64,000 nucleotides of DNA, from NCBI GenBank assembly GCA_029448655.1, contig JACCLO010000011.1, positions 1,054,001-1,118,000 on the forward strand, written 5' to 3'. Every line of letters begins with the position of its first letter. Positions within the stretch are counted from its first letter, which is position 1. A program made the position numbers and the translations under genes. Below the pieces are notes generated by a model. The model was given only the letters and a program-made list of their open reading frames with translations, was not told the DNA's origin and made no database searches. This DNA comes from Wolfiporia cocos. Taxonomy: Eukaryota > Basidiomycota > Agaricomycetes > Polyporales > Phaeolaceae. This document shows positions 33,783 to 44,454 of the stretch, one piece after another.

Positions 33783-34319
33783 TTGTGGTTGGAAAGGTAC
33801 AGCTCGCGATGCACTACTGCTGCATGTCGCGGACACTTGATGCGCACTATAAGCAGGATCCTGCTGATACCCTGCGAAGCTATGACTTCGTCAACGACGA
33901 TTAAATATTGAGCGCAGCGCGTATTAATTATGTAACGCTGATGAGTTTACGTAACTGCAGCCAATCAATCGTTTGCATCACGCGCCATATTTCATTTTGA
34001 ACCGGCAGACTTCTGATATAATATCACAAGCGTCGATTAATTGCCGCTCTGTACAACAACGAACGTCGCGAGTGTTGAGGGTCGCGGTCGCAGTGCGTAA
34101 GTACGTCTATGATCCTTTCGAACGAGACGGCTAGAATTGGCTTCCAGTGTCCGCTCCCAACAGCTATACGCATTTGTCCTCGAACCTGATTGTACAGGAA
34201 ACGCACTTAGTATGTGATGTCTGCGTGCCACGTTGTCGAGAAACCAGCAGTTGTTGTGTCTGACCGAGAATTCAGAATACAACCCTCAACGCCAGCGCCG
34301 TCTAAGCATTCAGGCCACA
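33783..34319. other. F-box copy C promoter region
   Basis: Related to the copy D upstream region (37440-37758): shared GGCTTCCAGTGTCCGC, CAGGAAAC-CGCTTAGTATGTGATG and TGTGTCTGACCGA. The AAGCGCCGAGAC block seen in A, B and D is not found here. Confidence 0.5.
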
Positions 34320-36784
34320 ATGACAAAGGGAAAACTTAATCGACATGGTCGGAAGACGAGCACAAAAGACGACAATGGACGGTCTACCTCCGCGAGAGGT
34401 CGTAAGAAGGTTGTGCTGGCGGCCGAAATGCGCGAAACCAAGCCGAGTTTCTTTTCGGAAATGCCATTGGACGTCTTGCATTTAGTGAGCCACAACATGC
34501 TGGGAATGAAATCCGTTTTCAATACCGCCCTGCTCTAGATACTCGGATTACTTGGTCCACGCGAACTGCTAAGCCTTACGCGGACGAACAGAGGATTCCG
34601 TCAGACGCTTCTGGCAGACAACGCGAGACCGATCTGGAAGTCGGCGCGTATGCATTGGCCAGGTGGTTCTCCAGACTGTCCACCAGACGTCTCCGAAGCA
34701 CGTTGGGCGGATCTGCTTTTCGGCGACACGAAATGCGACGTGAGTGGCGATTGTCATTTCACTGACTGTCGATTATCATTTCACTGACTGTCGATTACAC
34801 AAACTTGACATGGACGGCCATTAGATGCAAAGTTGCGTGTCTGAGAATGTCCTCGTCAATTTCACATTGCGTCGGAGAGTCTGCGAAGCCTGTTATAAAA
34901 AGCAGTGCGTCGGCTCTATGAAGCTACTGTCGGACCCTACAAAGTGATTACATGATCTGACAGTTTAGTTTTTGACCGAAAATTCAAGAGAACCTTTCCC
35001 GATTACGATAAGTCGATGTTGGAGCTTATACCTTCAGGGAACGGTGAGTAGCCGACGTTTGGCTTACAGTGAATTTCAGAACATTGACATACGTCAGCTG
35101 GATGTCGGTCGCGATTTTGGGAACGCAAGAAGCTCCAATTCTATTGGGCCGGCGACATACACAATATGGCCAAGCGAATTGCAACTTATCGAGAGGCTAT
35201 CGAATCGGAAAAAGCAGGAGCAGAAGACGCGTTTCTGTCCTTCAAGTCAGCACGAATTGCGCATGTTGAGTATGTGGTCGAGGTAAAATTTTCTGTTTTT
35301 TTTCGCTTCATCAACTTTCAATTCATCGGGTGTCAGCATGCCCAGATCTGCTTGGAGTGGTGGGAAGAACAAGAACGCCTCCGTAGGGAGCAAGTCCGCC
35401 TGCGCATTGAAGCCCGCGAGAATAAGTACGTGATCCTTTAATGTGAGATACATAGCCTTTTCGGCATGCTCAGTTGGGCTTCAGAATCTTCGAACGCTTT
35501 GAAGAGCTCGGCTATGAGCGGCAAGACTTCAAGTATCTCGACAGTGATGTATTAACCGTCGACGCTGAATTAACTGAAAATGGTTCGCTTTTATCTTATC
35601 ACTCACGCCATGATTTGTCGTTTATTAGAATCATAACAGATTGGCACGAGGTTCGTGTAACGCTTGAACCGTTAATCATGACCAATCGTACAAAACGGCT
35701 CGAGCGTGATCGTCGCGCACTTCTCATGAGGAGGAGACGCGTTGTAAATCAGGTGTGCACTGCTTTCAAGATAACCCTCCCACCATTGCAGTGGCCTACG
35801 TTCCCTCCGTTGCAAGAGCTATACCAAATGGAGGGATTTTTGGTGCTGATCAATGATCCATCTTCGGATGAACTAGAGCCTCATCGCTGTGCCCATGTCT
35901 TGGAGGCTTTGCCCTCATTCATAGCTGCAAGACGTGACAACATTCGAAGTATTCTCCTGGAGAAGCTGCCTCCCCACCTTGTCGTGCAGACCGCTAGCGC
36001 CAGTACGGACACGATATCTAATCCGCTATCCCTGGCCACGGCCACATTCCAGTGCTCAGAACCCAGTTGGAGCTACTATCGCCACTGGATACTGCCCACC
36101 TTGAGCGAAGTCTTAGCTTTTCTGTCGAACCCACCGCATTGGCATCTTCCTGGCCACCCACATGTCGTGAGAGACATGTTTGAATTCAGTGAAGCTGGCC
36201 ATGATGCTGTGGTTTCGCTGTTGATCGTACTTGGCTTGGATGTGCGCACAACCACACCGGGCGAGCTGGACAAATTGGACGCGCGATTCATCTGCATGCG
36301 ATGTCCCGCAAATATCAACGAAGTCGGAAGCAAATTCCACGACGTGTTCAACTGGCGTCAATGCGTATGTCGCTCTAAGCATCTCTGCTTCCTTCACCTG
36401 ACTTTTCCTCTTTGCAGATTCAGCATTATATAGTTTCCAAGGGAATATATGATCATGCAATCCCGGAATGGATGTTGCTCGACGCGAACAGCACCAGACT
36501 GGTCAAGATGCAGAGTGATCTCGGATGCGATTGGAGCTGCGCGCACTGTTGTATCCATTCGGAGAAAACGGTGCATCTATACCGTGTTTTCACTCATGCA
36601 TGTTCAACAGACGTACGCAGCAGCAGCTCACTCTATTGGTGTCACTGTCAGCTTGACATTTCCATACAGACACAATGTTCCCGAGCCAGCAGAAGGCGTC
36701 GATTTCTTCAATGCAAAGCCGCACAAGCACCAATTCCGTTCTCCTGTTGCTTTTGAGATGAATCGACAAGGGGGGTCATCGTAG
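34320..36784 (+). CDS. F-box family protein, copy C (C-terminus possibly frameshifted)
   Basis: Exon 1 is 34320-34484, the F-box core exon 34539-34739 (201 nt) and the last exon 36670-36784. It reads MPLDVLHL joined to ILGLLGPRELLSLTRTNRGF, LRRRVCEAC, LINDPSSDELEP, and WSCAHCCIH. The apparent TAG at 34536-34538 is the intron-1 acceptor, not a stop. Near the 3' end CATG is duplicated (36595-36602) relative to copies A and D. This shifts the frame by one base before the last intron and replaces the zinc-ligand His and the VDFFNAKPH tail with an unrelated basic tail. The copy may therefore be partly inactive. Confidence 0.7.
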
Positions 36785-37135
36785 CTACCGTATGACGATC
36801 TACCAAGGACCAACGTAGAGAAGAAGCATCGACATGCTCACTTGAGAGATCGATTATACGAGTAATCTAGGAATGTGATTGAAGTCACTCCGATAACTTT
36901 CTGAAGCATTCTGTTAGCGTGACGACGCCGACGTCCGAGCGGCGACTCTTTGACGCGGTGATGGCGGGAACGGGGCGGTCTTCGGAGAAAGAGCCGGAAG
37001 TGTAATGCCCTGATCCCTGGCATAGGGGATAAGGCGTGCTGCTTCGCTCAACCAGTCTTGCAATTGCCAAGATCAACTCAAATCTCGTCATTTTCTTACC
37101 ATCCCATTCCACTCTCGACATCTCGTGTTTTTCGG
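36785..37135. other. Downstream flank shared with copy D
   Basis: The stretch from TCACTCCGATAACTTTCTG (about 36886) to 37005 matches 40971-41095 downstream of copy D, so the duplication that made C and D included the 3' flank. No gene is seen. Confidence 0.5.
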
Positions 37136-37243
37136 ACAAGCGTATTCAGTGGAACGTGGCTGGCCGCGCATATTATCCGTCTATTAGTACAGCGGCCCGA
37201 GATGCCACTCCAAGTTAGCCGGTATACCGGTCCATGCGCATAG
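37136..37243 (+). pseudogene. Cytochrome P450 last-exon fragment
   Basis: The fragment reads KRIQWNVAG in one frame, then MPLQVSRYTGPCA and a stop in another. It matches KPIQWNVAG..MPLKVSRYTGPCA at the C-terminus of P450 1. Only about 108 bp remain and a frameshift is present. It lies 516 bp upstream of F-box copy D, the same arrangement as P450 1 and the orphan F-box promoter at 22440-22600. Confidence 0.8.
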
Positions 37244-37758
37244 CCTTAGCTCCAATTTGTGTTCATGTATAATAGTCAGACGTTCATAGGCATCTCCCTC
37301 TCCCTGGCGAGTCTGCGAAGCTGTGTGGCTTCGTATATATGACGCGTATTGCTAATATCGATATATATATATATTATCGATGAGTTAATTTGATAAGCGC
37401 CGAGACCTGACTGCATTCGGCGACTTCAACTTTGCGTCACGCGCTAATCAACTTGAACTTGCCTTCTTATATAGTTAGCATCAACATCACAAACATCGAT
37501 TGTCTCCCATTCTGCTCACGACACTGTCGAAGTTCGTGGTGCGTAAGTACTTCTGTAGTGATCGAATGACCATGAGGCGGCTGGAATTGGCTTCCAGTGT
37601 CCGCGTCTAGCAGCTACACGCATCAGTCCTGATTGTTCAGGAAACTCGCTTAGTATGTGATGCACATATTTGCGTGCCATGACACCTGTAAACTGGTGGC
37701 ATCCGGGTATGTGTCTGACCGATATATCAGAATACAATCCGACGTAGCACCGTCCAGC

Positions 37759-40700
37759 ATGAAATCGCGCAAAGCCAAGCCGGGCTTCCTTTCGGAAATG
37801 CCGTTGGACATCTTGCATTTAGTGAGCCATCAGATGCTGGGAACCGAAGCTATTCTCGATGCTGTCTTGCTCTAGATATTCGGCTTGCTCGGTCCACGCG
37901 ACCTGCTGAGCCTTGTAGAAACGAACCGAGGACTCCGTCAGATGCTTCTGGCAGATAACGCGAGACCAATCTGGAAATCGGCGCGTATGTGTTGGCCCGG
38001 TGGTGCTCCAGAGTGCCCGCCAGACGTCTCCGAAGCACGTTGGGCGGATCTGCTTTTCGGCGACACGAAATGCGACGTGAGTGGCGATTGTTATTTTACT
38101 GGCTGTCGATTACACAAACGTGACATGGACGGCCATTAGATGCAAAGTTGCGTGTCTGAGAATGTCCTCGTCAATTTCACATTGCGTCGGAGAGTCTGCG
38201 AAGCCTGTTATATAAAGCAGTGCGTCGGCTCTATGAAGCTACTGTCGGACCCTACATATGATGTGCGCCAGCGGACATAAGTAAATTGGGAGGCTCTACT
38301 GTCAGAATTTCGGCCTAGCTGTCAGCATTTCGGCCTAGCTGTCTCTACTTCGGCCTAGCTGTCAACATTTCGGTCCAGCTGTCAATATTTCGGCATATGT
38401 AACTGTCATTTCGGCCTCGCGATGCGCCTGTTGTTGTGCGCCTAATGCCTGCTTGGCATTATTTGGCAATGCCCGAATGCGGTATGTTCTCAACACCCGA
38501 GCTCGACGCAAGTCGCGAACGTTCTCAAGGGTCCGCTCCTGCGCCGTTGACTTCATGTTGAGGTCTTGTGTATTTTGACCTGTGATTGGCTATGAAGTAG
38601 TGTACTTGTATTACTCCCAGGCCTCTGAATGATCTCATTCTTCCCATTCATTTTAATCTTCGTATCTGACATATTTTTGCGAGCTTACATGTATATAATC
38701 TCCTGCGCAACGCGCCGAAAAGGCGGAATCCTCTTGCGCTGTATCTCAGCTCTCCGGACAAGAGAACAGAGCAAAATCACACTGTGTGTGCCCGCCCACA
38801 GTGCATCCTCAGTGCTGCCGCCTGTGCGCTCTCTGCTCTGCGCGCGCTTGTCGAAATCAAACTGAGCAAGCCGAAATCGCGCCGAAGTCGCCGAATTTGC
38901 GCCGGATGCGCCGAACCCCAAATCCCAAATCTCAATTGTAAGCGTGCCGAATAGTATCGATGAAGCAACAATACCAAGCTGTCAACTTCAAGCCGAACTA
39001 CGGGATCCCAAATAATTTGTCCGCTGGCGCCCTTCATACCTACAAAGTGATTACATGATCTGACAGTTTAGTTTTTGACCGAGAAATCAAGAGAACCTTT
39101 CCCTATTACGACAAATCGATATTGGAGCTTATACCTTCCGGAAACGGTGAGTAGCCGACGTTTGGCTTACAGTGAATTTCAGAACATTGACATATGTCAG
39201 CTGGATGTCGGTCGTGATTTTGAGAACGCAAGAAGCTTCAATTCTATTGGGCTGGCGATATACACGATATAGCCAAGCAAGTTGCCACTTATCGAGAGGC
39301 TATCGAATCGGAAAAAGCAGGAGCAGAAGACGCGTTTCTGTCCTTCAAGTCAGCACGAATTGCGCATGTTGAGTATGTGGTCGAGGTAGAATCTTTTTTC
39401 GCTTCATTAACAGTATTCATTCTCAATCTATCGGGTGTCAGCATGCCTAGGTCTGCTTGGAGTGGTGTGGAGAACAAGAACGTTCTCGTAGGGAGCAGGT
39501 CCGCCTGCGCATTGAAGCCCGCCGGAATGAGTGCGTAATGCTTCAATGTGGGATACATGGTCTTTTCAGTATACTCAGCTTACAGAATTTTCGGACGGTT
39601 TGAAGAGCTCGGCTATGAGCGGCAAGACTTCAACTATCTAGACAGTAATGTGCTGAGCATCGACGCGGAGCTGACTGAAGATGGTTCGCTTTACCCCTAT
39701 CATCCCAGCCGTGATTTGTCGTTGATTCGACCAATACCAGATTGGGATGGAATTCGTGCAACGCTTGAACCGACGATCATATATTATCGGACAAACCGGC
39801 TCAAGCGTGAGCGCAACGCACTTCTCACCAGGAGAAGGCGCGTTGTTGACCAGGTGTGCACTGCTGTCAAGAAAACCCTGCCTCTGTTGCAGTGGAATGT
39901 GTTCCCTCCATTTCACGAGTTATATGACTGGGAGGGGTTTTCGGTGCTTATTAATGATCCTTCCCCGTCTGAACTGGAGCCTCAAGGCTGTGCCCGTGTC
40001 TTGGAGGCTTTTCCCTCATTCATAGCTGCAAGACGTGACAACATTCGGAATGCTCTCCTTGAGAAACTGCCTCTTAAATTTATCGTGCAGACCGCTAGCG
40101 TCGGTACGGACACGGTCCCCGATCCGCTTTCCTTGGTCACAGCCACGTTCGAGACTCCCAGGACTTACTGTATATTGCACACATTGAACGATGTGCTAGC
40201 TTATCCGTCGTATGATTATCTTTATGGTGACCCCACACATGTCGTGCGAGAGTCCTTCGTATTCAGTCAGGCTGGCCATGATGTTGTGGTTTCGCTGTTG
40301 TCCTTACTCGGCCTGGACATGCACACAGCCACTCCAGTCGAGTTGGACAGACTAGACGCGCGGTTCGTTTGCATGCGGTGCCCCGCAGATCTCAACGCAG
40401 TCGGAGTCAAGTTCCGGTACGCATATGACTGGCGGCAACGTGTATGTTGCTCTGGGTATCCCTGCTGCTTTCACCTGAACTTCTCCTCTTTGCAGGTTCA
40501 GAATTGTGTGAAATACGAGGGAACAGTGGATCATTCCATTCCGGAATGGATATTGCTCAACGCGGACAATTCCAGACTGGTCAAGATGCAGAATAATTCT
40601 CCTAACTCCTGGCCCAGCTGGAGTTGCGCACATTGTTCCAGCCATTTTGAGAACGCGGTGAAACGACCATGTGTTGTCCCTCATGTTCAACAGACGTAAG

Positions 40701-40816
40701 CAACAGCTGCTCACTCTATTCATGTCGCTTTCAGCTTGACATGTGTATACAGGCACAATGTTCCCGAACCAGTCGAAGACGTCGACTTCTTTCATATAAA
40801 GCCGCTCAGCCGCTAG
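37759..40816 (+). CDS. F-box family protein, copy D (transposon in intron, two TGA)
   Basis: The start MKSRKAKPGF is shorter than in A-C and lacks their basic N-terminus. The F-box core exon is 37876-38076 (201 nt). LRRRVCEAC, LINDPSPSELEPQ and WSCAHCSSH follow. The last exon reads HNVPEPVEDVDFFHIK and stops at 40814-40816. A 782-bp element (38257-39038) expands the third intron. Where copies A and C have CGA TTT TGG, this copy has TGA TTT TGA (39215-39223). These are two nonsense codons unless splicing uses the new AG at TTTTGAG just after them. Function as for the other copies, if expressed. Confidence 0.62.
38257..39038. mobile_element. 782-bp TIR element (MITE) in F-box D intron, TSD CCTACA
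   Basis: Copy C shows the empty site (GGACCCTACAAAGTGATT). In D the CCTACA is duplicated at 38251-38256 and 39039-39044. The ends are inverted repeats: TATGATGTGCGCCAGCGGACA at the left and TATGAAGGGCGCCAGCGGACA as reverse complement of the right (19 of 21 identical). Next to the left end, CAGCTGTCA-ATTTCGGCCTAG repeats about five times. The right half has many GCCGAA, the same hexamer inverted, a pattern typical of transposase-binding subterminal repeats. It contains no transposase gene. Superfamily not assigned. Confidence 0.9.
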
Positions 40817-41095
40817 TCTCGTTCTCCGGCTGTGTTTGCGATGAGTCTACAACAAGGGTGATCATTGTAGCTCCAATATGGTGATTTACGAGGGCCGCCG
40901 TGGAGGAGAAACCATGACATGCTCATTTAAGAGATTGGTTATGTCCAGATCAATTCTAGATATGATGGTAGACACTCCGATAACTCTCTGGAGCATTTTG
41001 TTGGCGTGGTGACGCCGACGGGCGAATGGCGAGTCTCTGACGCGGTGATAGTAGCAATGGAGCGATCTGCAGAGAAAGGGTCTACACTACCCGCT

Positions 41096-41862
41096 TGTAA
41101 CATGCATATTGTTGTACTCTAAGCTCCTGGCATACGGCGTGCTGCTTTGCTCTGGCGACGATGCGTTTTAATCACTATTAGAGCTTCAAATATCACCATT
41201 GGCAGCCGTTACGTAGGTGGATGCGTTGTATACTAACTTTAGAGCAGCTGAATCCCCGAACCGGATTTTCGCCGAACCGGATTTTCGGCGTCGCATGAAA
41301 TGACGTTGTGGCGCAAGCCGTGATACGGGCCGGAGCCCGAGATCCTCATTGTGATCAGGGGAACCGGAGGACCGCCCGTTTATTGGAGGACAGCAGAAGC
41401 CGATGCGAATGTGACCCGTCAGACGACCTCGCCATGGGTACCATTGGCGCCAGCCATTGATTACGATGTGGCATTGCTTGATGCTTCAGATTTCATCGTC
41501 TTGCCGGTGAGCACTACTGATGATTCAATCAGCTCAGACTGGCTATCTCTTCAACCGCTCGAAAATGTGATAGACATTAGATGTTGTCTTGGGACATGGT
41601 AATAGTCTTCATATTGCCAATGCATTTCAATGAAGTCAGCTCCGTGATCAGCACTTCTCGTATCCTTCTGTACTAATCATGTGTACCGCGCGAGCAATTG
41701 GGCGGGTGTCGTAGTTCGAATGAGAATATATCGCCTTCATTGCGTACCACCACCGATTGCCATATCAACCTGACCATATTCCTGCTAGAAGACGCTACGA
41801 CGCTTGAAGATATTCTCCAGCTTCAGGGTCGTGCCATAACTCTCAAGTGGATTGAAACTACT
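41096..41862. other. Region upstream of flavocytochrome b2 gene
   Basis: Contains two direct copies of CCGAACCGGATTTTCG near 41256-41290. The frame 41351-41602 (+) has no recognisable features. No gene is called. Confidence 0.35.
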
Positions 41863-44154
41863 ATGTCTCGGACGTGGACGTTGCAGGAAGTCAAACAGCA
41901 CAACACTAGCAGGTGAGAGCACCACGTACTTCAGATATCGCCTGTTCCTGATATCATGCAGCTCTTGCTGGGTTATTATCAAGGACAAGGTATATGATGT
42001 TACAGAGTTTCTGCCCGTGCGTCCTCAACCATAGCGAGACACTAAATGCCTGTATCTATCAACTCTCGTAGGAACATCCAGGAGGGTCCAAGATAATCCT
42101 GAAGTATGCCGGCCGCGATGCCACTGCAGTATACGAGCCTATTCACCCTTTAAATGCTCTGGATAAGAATCTACCTCCAGATAAGCACCTCGGCAGTCTA
42201 GACACCTCTGCTATGGCGGCACTCAAGAAGGAGCGTGACACCCGCAAGAAGACACAGGACGAGCTACGTGTAGAGAGAGAACAGAGACGGAAGCCTGCAA
42301 TCAACAGGATTCTCAGCTTACGAGACATGGAGGTGAACAAGCTGTCACCCTCTCCCACGGGAGAAATACTAATCGCTGCTGTGTCCAGGAAGTCGCACTG
42401 AAGGTAATGCCTCACAAGGTAATGGCATACTATTCGTCTGCTGCGGATGATGAAATCAGTATGTCACTACCCTCCACGTAGAACTGTGAGATATATGCCT
42501 GACCTATTGCCCAGCCAGTAACGAAAATGCCCGCGCATTTTCGCGCTTCTTCTTCCACCCCTGCGTACTCGAGCCGATCTCCCTAGTTGATACTTCTACG
42601 ACGATCCTCGGCTACAAGTCAGCCATTCCAGTGTTTGCCAGTGGTGCAGGTCTGGCACAACTAGGGCACCCGCTCGGTACGGATCCATTATTAAAAACAA
42701 TGCCCAATGTTCACGAACCGGAAGTACTGCAGGCGAAGCGAACATCACCCGTGGCTGCGGCCGCACCAACATCATCCAGATGGTCTCTTCGCACGCGTCG
42801 CTCTCCTCGTCCGAGATCGCCGCGGCGCGAGTGTCTCCTGAGCAACCCCTCTTCTTCCAGCTTTACAAGCACCGGGACAACGAGATCGCCGAGGGGCGCG
42901 TGCGCGAGGTCGTCGAGCTTGGGTATAACGCCATCTTCCTCACTGTCGATGCGCCTGTGTCGGCGAACCGGGAACGCGACATCCGCGCGCCGTTCGAGCT
43001 CGAGGACCAGGAGCGGGAGGCACAGGCGCAGGAGTTGGGTGAGAAACAACAGACCGCGGGGGAGATGTCTCGCGAGCCGGGGAATGCAGAGACGGAGATT
43101 GAGGGAGAGGTCAACTTGCTCGGCACGGCTGGCGCACTGGTCGCGAGTGTGGACTTGGGCATGACATTCAAGGAGGTCCGCAAGTCGCACCGCAAGCTCC
43201 GGTCTACAGACCCTGACGAAATGACAGACGATTCCGTGGCTGCGGTCGATCACAAAGCTGCCGATAGTCATCAAAGGTGAGTATTACTGACTCGGCAATT
43301 GCAACGGTCCCCTGAGCAACGGGAATCACGGAAGGCATTCAGTGTGTTGCGGTACGCGCCTTACGTGAAGAGCTCTTCGGAAGGGTATTCTCATCTGTCA
43401 ACATTCACAGGACGCCGTTTTAGCCACTGAGGTCGGGGTGGACGGAATCCTCTTATCCAATCACGGCGGTGAGCCAATATCATACACATTAAGCACTGTC
43501 ATGAGATCTACCCATTTATATCACAGGGAGACAGCTGGAGTAGTAAGTAGACTGGGTGATGTTCTGACCAGGCACTGACACGAGGTTTGGGCTTCCAGCT
43601 CTCTGCCTCCTCTCGAGGTCCTGTACAGGATCCGCAAGGAACGTCCAGATGTGTTTGAGAAGCTAGAGGGTATGTCGTCTCCGCGCTAGATGTTTAAATG
43701 ATCACTCATCAAAGTCACAATCAGTCTACATTGACGGTGGCATTCGCCGGGGTACAGGTTAGACTCGACAAGAACCTGAAGCAGTGTGATGAGTTTGACG
43801 TCGATTTGATAGATGTGCTAAAGGCATTATGTCTTGGAGCAAAGGCGGTTGGCCTTGGCCGTGCTTTCTTGTATGCACAAAGCGTACGTGGTCTCGAAGA
43901 AGGATCTGCAGTTCAAGGCTAATCCAATCCCAAACTTTCCAGGCATACGGTGAGGCAGGGGTTGTCCAGACAGTTCGCATCTTGCAACGGGAGATTATAC
44001 TCGGGATGCGGCTGCTTGGTGTGACGAGCGTAAACGAGCTCGTACCGGGACTGGTGTGTCCGCTTGCGCCCTGTCCTAAGCCTTCTGATAATGAATATTT
44101 GCCATTTCATAGGTTGAGAGGATGAGCTGGCAACCAATCCTCGCCAGGCTGTGA
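41863..44154 (+). CDS. Flavocytochrome b2-type FMN-dependent 2-hydroxyacid dehydrogenase
   Basis: Fifteen exons give about 501 aa: 41863-41912, 41962-42016, 42072-42332, 42389-42458, 42515-42676, 42733-43175, 43228-43276, 43335-43351, 43411-43468, 43527-43539, 43599-43669, 43725-43757, 43813-43883, 43943-44053, 44113-44154. The N-terminal cytochrome b5-like domain has the EHPGG haem motif. The FMN barrel follows with [21 protein letters not shown]...R, PIVIKG, SNHGGRQL (catalytic His and Arg) and [15 protein letters not shown]. All catalytic and FMN-contact residues I could check against yeast Cyb2 are present. The family oxidises L-lactate (or a related 2-hydroxyacid) and passes electrons to cytochrome c. 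No mitochondrial targeting leader is seen before the b5 domain. Exons of 13 and 17 nt are unusually small. Confidence 0.92.
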
Positions 44155-44454
44155 TTATAACACCAGACGTGTACTGGTTGTAGTATGAGAATCGTGGCAT
44201 CGTATCGATGATCGTATCGGCTGCGGCAGAGAGATGCCGAACTGCACTAGTGTTGAGCGCTTAGAACAAGCGCTTAATGTGGCGCATATCTGCCGCCATG
44301 GCAATGGGCGCCTCTGATAATGCCCTTTTCGTGTTGCTCACTCTGCCCGACTTGTATCTATCTTGAGTTAATTCTGTCGTGTGAGGGGTCGCCATACTAC
44401 AACGCAAATACGCAAAATATTCAAGTTGGTTGACCTGGTAGCAAGAAGGTAGAT

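Noticed and set aside
34536..34538. In-frame TAG in the F-box region of copies C (34536) and D (37873)
   Set aside because: It is the acceptor end of a 54-nt intron present at the same place in all six copies; the downstream exon is 201 nt in each.
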